A DNA stretch of 64,000 nt from Janthinobacterium sp. 344 (GTDB taxonomy: Bacteria > Pseudomonadota > Gammaproteobacteria > Burkholderiales > Burkholderiaceae_D): positions 797,084 through 861,083 of the forward strand of contig NZ_FOKL01000001.1 in assembly GCF_900112025.1 (NCBI RefSeq), read 5' to 3'. The notes beneath the pieces are model-generated. The model had not been told where the DNA came from, did no database searches, and saw only the letters and a list, made by a program, of their open reading frames with translations. A program made the translations under genes and the position numbers. Below, in pieces: positions 60,185-64,000 of the stretch. Within the stretch, counting starts at the first letter, position 1. Each line of letters opens with the position of its first letter.

Positions 60185-61378
60185 TTATTTCAACTGATCG
60201 TTCAGCAGACCCAGGATCTTCTCGGCTACTGGCGAGACATCGGGCTGGCCCTCGTTGCTGAGGATGCTGACCAGGCTGCTCGATCCATTGCCGGCCTTGA
60301 CGAGGACGCGGTAGCGCTGGGCTTCCTTGTCCTTGTCGGAGGACGAGCCCCAGCTGAACAGTTTCGAGAAGAAACCGTCTTTTTTGGTGACATCGGGATC
60401 GACGTAACGCACGAAATACGTGCCTTGCGTGCGGTCGCGGTCTTCCACCGTGAAGCCGACACGGTCCAGCGCCAGGCCGACACGGCGCCAGGCGCGGTCA
60501 AACCCTTCATCGACTTCGATGGCGCGCGCCGGCGTGGCGGCATCGCCCACCAGCTTGGCGTGCTGCGGCTGCACGATGGCGCTATCGACGGCGGTTTTCG
60601 CTTGCGCGTCGTCGCTGGCCGCGCCCAGGCGCGTCATCAGCTTGGCCAGGAATTGCGCTTCCAGGCCAGGATCGTTGGGACGCGCCGTCCAGGTGGTGGT
60701 TTCCTTGTCGCGTCCCGTGACAACCTCTTCCACGCCGCGGTGGCTGATGTAGATCTCGGTCGAGCCATCGGCCAGGCGTTCCACGCGGGTACGGAACTTG
60801 TCTTTCTCGCCCGTCGAGTACATCGAATCGAAGGCCTTGCCGATGGTGTTGCGAATAAAGTCTTGCGGCAGCTTGGCGCGGTTCTCGTTCCACTCGGTTT
60901 CCATGATGCCGGCCGTTGGCTGGTCGATGGCAATGGTGAAACCGGAATCTTCCCAGAACTGTTTCAGCTGCGGCCACAGCACCTCAGGCGACTGCTTGAC
61001 CACCAGCCAGCGCTGGTTGCCCGCGCGCTCGACCTTGACGCCGCCCGCCGAGACCGGCACCACGCCCACCACGCCATCGGCACCGACGACAACGGGCGTG
61101 CCCGCCGTGGCGTTGCGCTGGGCGTTGTAGCCGGACGCCGTGGCCACGCCGTTTTTCGCATCCGGCAGCGAGTAGCGGTTGTCCTGTTGCAATTGCGTCA
61201 GGTCAGGCGGCACGTCCAGGGTGCTGGCTTTCTTGACCGACTTGTAGTCGACCTTGTCGCCACCGACCACCGAACTGATCATGCCGCAGCCCGCGAGGCT
61301 GGCTGCGACGGCGCCGATGACGATGCCGCGGACGGCGATGGTGGCAGGCGCCGATTGGGTTTTCTTGCAATTAGTCAT
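60185..61378 (-). CDS. bamC: Outer-membrane assembly lipoprotein BamC
   Basis: 397 residues. The lipoprotein signal has lipobox SLAGC. The unstructured N-terminal part (VDYKSVKKASTLDVPPDL) carries the conserved LDVPPDL segment that contacts BamD. Two helix-grip domains follow (RWLVVKQSPEVLWPQLKQFW and FDRAWRRVGLALDRVGFTVED). It is part of the BAM complex that inserts beta-barrel proteins. It follows dapA by 80 bp in the conserved dapA-bamC order. Confidence 0.95.
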   Translation of the reverse strand: MTNCKKTQSAPATIAVRGIVIGAVAASLAGCGMISSVVGGDKVDYKSVKKASTLDVPPDLTQLQQDNRYSLPDAKNGVATASGYNAQRNATAGTPVVVGADGVVGVVPVSAGGVKVERAGNQRWLVVKQSPEVLWPQLKQFWEDSGFTIAIDQPTAGIMETEWNENRAKLPQDFIRNTIGKAFDSMYSTGEKDKFRTRVERLADGSTEIYISHRGVEEVVTGRDKETTTWTARPNDPGLEAQFLAKLMTRLGAASDDAQAKTAVDSAIVQPQHAKLVGDAATPARAIEVDEGFDRAWRRVGLALDRVGFTVEDRDRTQGTYFVRYVDPDVTKKDGFFSKLFSWGSSSDKDKEAQRYRVLVKAGNGSSSLVSILSNEGQPDVSPVAEKILGLLNDQLK

Positions 61379-61458
61379 GTCGTAACTGGATAAGAAGCTA
61401 GTAGCAGCTGAAATCAGGGAAGGTCCGGACTGGGTGAGTCCGGGCTTAAAGTCCGGCC

Positions 61459-62337
61459 TTAAGACAGGATGCCGGCGTCGCGCAAGGCGTCACGCACGGT
61501 GCCATGGCAATTTTCAGCCAGCGGCACCAGGGGCAAGCGTATGCCGGCAGGCATCAGGCCCATTTCGGCCAGCGCCCATTTGACGGGCACTGGATTCGGC
61601 TCGACAAACAATTTCTGGTGCAGCGGGAAGACTTTATTGTTGATGGCAATGGCCGTGGCACGCTCGCCCGCCATGGCCGCCACGCACAGTTCATGCATGG
61701 CGCGCGGCGCGACGTTGGCGGTCACGGAGATATTGCCGTGGCCACCACAGAACATCAGCGCCATGGCGGTCGGATCATCGCCCGAGTAGACGGCGAAGTC
61801 CGCCGGCACCAGGCGCAGCAAATCGACGCCGCGGCCGATATTGCCCGTCGCATCTTTCACGCCGACGATATTCGGAATGGCCGACAGGCGCACGATGGTC
61901 TCGTTGCTCATGTCGGCAACCGTGCGGCCCGGCACGTTGTACAGGATCACGGGAATGTCGACAGCCTCGGCGATGGCCTTGAAGTGCTGGTACATGCCTT
62001 CCTGGGTAGGACGGTTGTAGTACGGCACCACTTGCAAGACAGCATCCGCGCCCGCTTCCTTCGCGTAACGGGTCAGCTTGATCGCTTCGGCCGTGGAATT
62101 GCCACCGGCGCCGGCGATGATAGGAATGCGTCCCTTGGCGTGCTCGACGGTCAACTGGATCAGTTCGCAGTGTTCTTCCACGCTCACAGTTGCCGATTCG
62201 CCCGTGGTGCCCACGATGACGATGCCGTCCGTACCCTCGGCGATATGCCAGTCGATCAGCTTGCGCAGACCTGGAAAGTCCAGACTGCCGTCCGCGTGCA
62301 TCGGGGTGACGATTGCTACAATGCTGCCCTTGATCAT
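61459..62337 (-). CDS. dapA: 4-hydroxy-tetrahydrodipicolinate synthase
   Basis: 292 residues, the normal length. It condenses pyruvate with aspartate semialdehyde in lysine and meso-diaminopimelate synthesis. Visible are [10 protein letters not shown] (substrate loop), the catalytic Tyr in LYNVPGRT and the Schiff-base Lys in VGVKDATGN. The TIM-barrel fold is intact. It lies upstream of bamC and downstream of a methyltransferase gene on the same strand. Confidence 0.97.
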   Translation of the reverse strand: MIKGSIVAIVTPMHADGSLDFPGLRKLIDWHIAEGTDGIVIVGTTGESATVSVEEHCELIQLTVEHAKGRIPIIAGAGGNSTAEAIKLTRYAKEAGADAVLQVVPYYNRPTQEGMYQHFKAIAEAVDIPVILYNVPGRTVADMSNETIVRLSAIPNIVGVKDATGNIGRGVDLLRLVPADFAVYSGDDPTAMALMFCGGHGNISVTANVAPRAMHELCVAAMAGERATAIAINNKVFPLHQKLFVEPNPVPVKWALAEMGLMPAGIRLPLVPLAENCHGTVRDALRDAGILS

Positions 62338-62421
62338 AGTAAGTTTATAGCGCCGATAAATAAAACAACGATTGTAGCGGATAGCCCGCGCCTGTGGTGC
62401 ATTCTGACTTAGAAAGCCCGT

Positions 62422-62994
62422 TCAAAACGTCGGCAGCAGGGCTGCCAACCGTGGAAAATCTGGCCGGACGGCGCAAATTCGTTGCACCAGAGCAGCTTTT
62501 GGCTGTTCCACGCGCCCATCTTCATACGCCACCACGCGCAAGCCGTGCTCCAGCGCCCAGGCCAGCATCTCGCCTTCCTTCAGCAGGAATTTCGGATTCG
62601 ACGGCTTGCCGAACTGCTCATTGCCTTCGGCAAAGGTTTCGTACAGCAGCACGCCATCGGGCGCCAGGCTGGCGATCATCGCTTCCAGCAAAGGCCGGTG
62701 CAAATAATTCGTCACGACGATGCCGGCAAAACGGCCGGGGGCGAACGGCCAGACGGCGCCCGGCGCTTCCAGGTCCACCAGCGAGGTGGTGATGCCCGCT
62801 CCGGCCGCCTTTTCCAGCATTTCCGGATCGTGGTCGAGCGCGATCACGGGATGCCCCAGGCTCACCAGGTGGCGCGCATGGCGGCCGCTGCCGCAGGCCA
62901 GGTCCAGCACTTCGCCGCCGGGGATCAGGGGCGCCCAACGGCGCAGCCAGCCGGAAATCGTTTCAGTGTCTACTACTTGTTCAGTTACTTGCAT
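62422..62994 (-). CDS. Class I SAM-dependent methyltransferase
   Basis: 190 residues. SAM motif I is VLDLACGSGRHARHL and the acidic second motif is VIALDHDPEML, resembling TehB-type small methyltransferases. The ATG at 62994 has GGAAG six bases upstream; starts at 63006 and 63009 lack one. It lies 42 bp downstream of the M50 peptidase gene and 84 bp upstream of dapA. The substrate is unknown. Confidence 0.88.
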   Translation of the reverse strand: MQVTEQVVDTETISGWLRRWAPLIPGGEVLDLACGSGRHARHLVSLGHPVIALDHDPEMLEKAAGAGITTSLVDLEAPGAVWPFAPGRFAGIVVTNYLHRPLLEAMIASLAPDGVLLYETFAEGNEQFGKPSNPKFLLKEGEMLAWALEHGLRVVAYEDGRVEQPKAALVQRICAVRPDFPRLAALLPTF

Positions 62995-63036
62995 CGGTAC
63001 TTCCATCAATTATTTGCGTAAATCCAGTGACGGGCA

Positions 63037-63714
63037 TCAAGTCAGCAGCGCGGTCAGCGGCGTGACCAGGGTGACAAAAATGCCAATGACAAATTCGATC
63101 GCCGCCAGCAAGGCGCGGTTCAGGATGCCCGTGTACATCAGCAGCACCAGGGCGCCAAACACGTACAGGCTGTAGCGCTCGATGCTGGCATACGGACGCG
63201 CCAGCTGTATCGGCAGCAAGCCTGTCATGATGCGCCCGCCATCGAGCGGCGGCACGGGAATCAGGTTGAAGACGAACATGGCGGCGTTGACGCTGACGCC
63301 GGCGCCGGCCATCTTGCGGAAAAACGTGCCCATTTCCGTCGGCGGCATGACGCTGAGCACGACGAAGGCGATCATCCAGCCGAAGCCCATGACGAAATTG
63401 GCGCCAGGCCCCGCAAATGCCACCCAGGCCATCTGCTTCTTCGGATTGCGCAGGCGGCTGAAATCGACGGGCACCGGCTTGGCATAACCGAACGGTACCT
63501 GGATGGTGAAATACAGCATCAAGGGCAGCAATATCGTGCCGAAAGGATCGATATGCCGCATGGGATTGAGGCTCAGCCGGCCCTCGTTCGAGGCGGTGGG
63601 ATCGCCGAAATAACGGGCGGCATAGCCATGCGCCGCCTCATGCAGGGAAATGGCAAACAGCACCGGCACCAGGTACACCGCAACGGTCTGGACTATCGTA
63701 TTGAAATCGCTCAT
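63037..63714 (-). CDS. Site-2 protease family (M50) membrane metallopeptidase
   Basis: 225 residues with about five or six membrane helices. The zinc site is ISLHEAAHGYAA (HExxH) and the third ligand is in NLIPVPPLDGGR. This is the short M50 form without PDZ domain, seen in many bacteria next to Sua5/YciO and trpS genes. Substrates are unknown. It belongs to the minus-strand run Sua5-like, M50, methyltransferase, dapA, bamC. Confidence 0.92.
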   Translation of the reverse strand: MSDFNTIVQTVAVYLVPVLFAISLHEAAHGYAARYFGDPTASNEGRLSLNPMRHIDPFGTILLPLMLYFTIQVPFGYAKPVPVDFSRLRNPKKQMAWVAFAGPGANFVMGFGWMIAFVVLSVMPPTEMGTFFRKMAGAGVSVNAAMFVFNLIPVPPLDGGRIMTGLLPIQLARPYASIERYSLYVFGALVLLMYTGILNRALLAAIEFVIGIFVTLVTPLTALLT

Positions 63715-63787
63715 GACCGCGATTCTACCAGAGCGCCCACTCGCCCTTTCTTATGTTGCCATTAAAGATAGGTAAATGCGGACAAGC

Positions 63788-63812
63788 AAAGCCGGCGCCC
63801 CGCCGGGCTTTT
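63788..63812 (-). terminator. Possible weak terminator after the Sua5-like gene
   Basis: AAAGCCGGCG and CGCCGGGCTTT pair with one bulged G. On the minus strand it directly follows the stop codon and has only a short broken T tract. Confidence 0.4.
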
Positions 63813-64000
63813 ACAACCCCAGCACGGCCGGGTCGCCGCGGCCCACGCGCACCACTTCCGGTTCCGGTCCCGTCAGGTCGATCACCGTGCTGGGGCCGTG
63901 CGCGCAGACGCCGCCATCGATGATCAGGTCGACCAGTTTTTCCAGGCGCTCGCGGATGGTGTCGGCGTCCGTCAGGCTCTCTTCGTCGCCGGGCAGGGTC
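63811..64000 (-). CDS. Sua5/YciO/YrdC-family protein, C-terminal fragment (runs off the window)
   Basis: The reverse strand codes for 62 residues ending at TAA (63811-63813). The sequence TLPGDEESLTDADTIRERLE, then LVDLIIDGG and GPSTVIDLTGPEPEVVRVG, matches the end of the Sua5/YciO family. Members make threonylcarbamoyl-AMP for the tRNA t6A modification, or are YciO paralogues of less certain role. The start lies beyond the window. Confidence 0.85.
   Translation of the reverse strand, partial: TLPGDEESLTDADTIRERLEKLVDLIIDGGVCAHGPSTVIDLTGPEPEVVRVGRGDPAVLGL

Overview
The window is a stretch of high-GC chromosome from a betaproteobacterium. It is most consistent with the Oxalobacteraceae (Janthinobacterium, Massilia or Duganella type). 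This is inferred from gene content: a double cyanophycin synthetase locus with its DUF1854/ABC partner genes, the dapA-bamC order, mutS, a Tle3-type VI secretion module and many stand-alone signalling proteins. No rRNA, tRNA, CRISPR array or complete insertion sequence was seen.

Layout. 1-3.2 kb holds a signalling operon on the minus strand (CheR-like methyltransferase, CheB-like methylesterase, REC-histidine kinase, PAS sensor). 3.3-8.3 kb holds small metabolic and regulatory units: aldo/keto reductase with a divergent LysR regulator, free-Met-R-sulfoxide reductase, O-methyltransferase plus EamA transporter with a divergent AraC regulator. 8.4-11.3 kb holds an unusual CxxC-rich, membrane-anchored Sel1 protein followed by four tandem 115-bp hairpin repeats. 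11.3-16.2 kb holds a nitrobindin-like protein, a TetR-methionine aminopeptidase operon under a perfect 12-bp inverted repeat, AMP nucleosidase (TTG start) and a secreted protein. 16.2-24.4 kb is the cyanophycin locus: DUF1854 protein and ABC transporter divergent from cphA' (degenerate Mur-ligase P-loop) and cphA. 24.6-34 kb holds a GGDEF-EAL protein, a YbjN-like protein, a TonB receptor, and an RpiR regulator with a class III aminotransferase. 34-45 kb is a T6SS baseplate/effector operon: tssF, tssG, vgrG, tle3, two tandem tla3-like lipoproteins and PAAR.

45.2-53.4 kb is the most interesting region. A membrane-spanning Ser/Thr kinase with TPRs is translationally coupled to a 189-residue protein of unknown function. 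Seven tiny genes follow, encoding 28-29 residue peptides with a double-glycine leader. With them are a HlyD-type adaptor and a C39-peptidase ABC exporter. The 189-residue protein ends in the same sequence as the mature part of the peptides. The decayed, internally deleted relic of a second adaptor/exporter pair lies between the peptide genes, so the cassette has duplicated and partly collapsed. I know of no described system with this organisation.

53.7-64 kb returns to core genes: mutS with a coupled secreted protein, a SlyD-like isomerase, the ribosomal oxygenase RoxA, an Ala-rich small lipoprotein with a structured leader, and an operon running toward bamC (Sua5/YciO fragment, M50 peptidase, methyltransferase, dapA, bamC).
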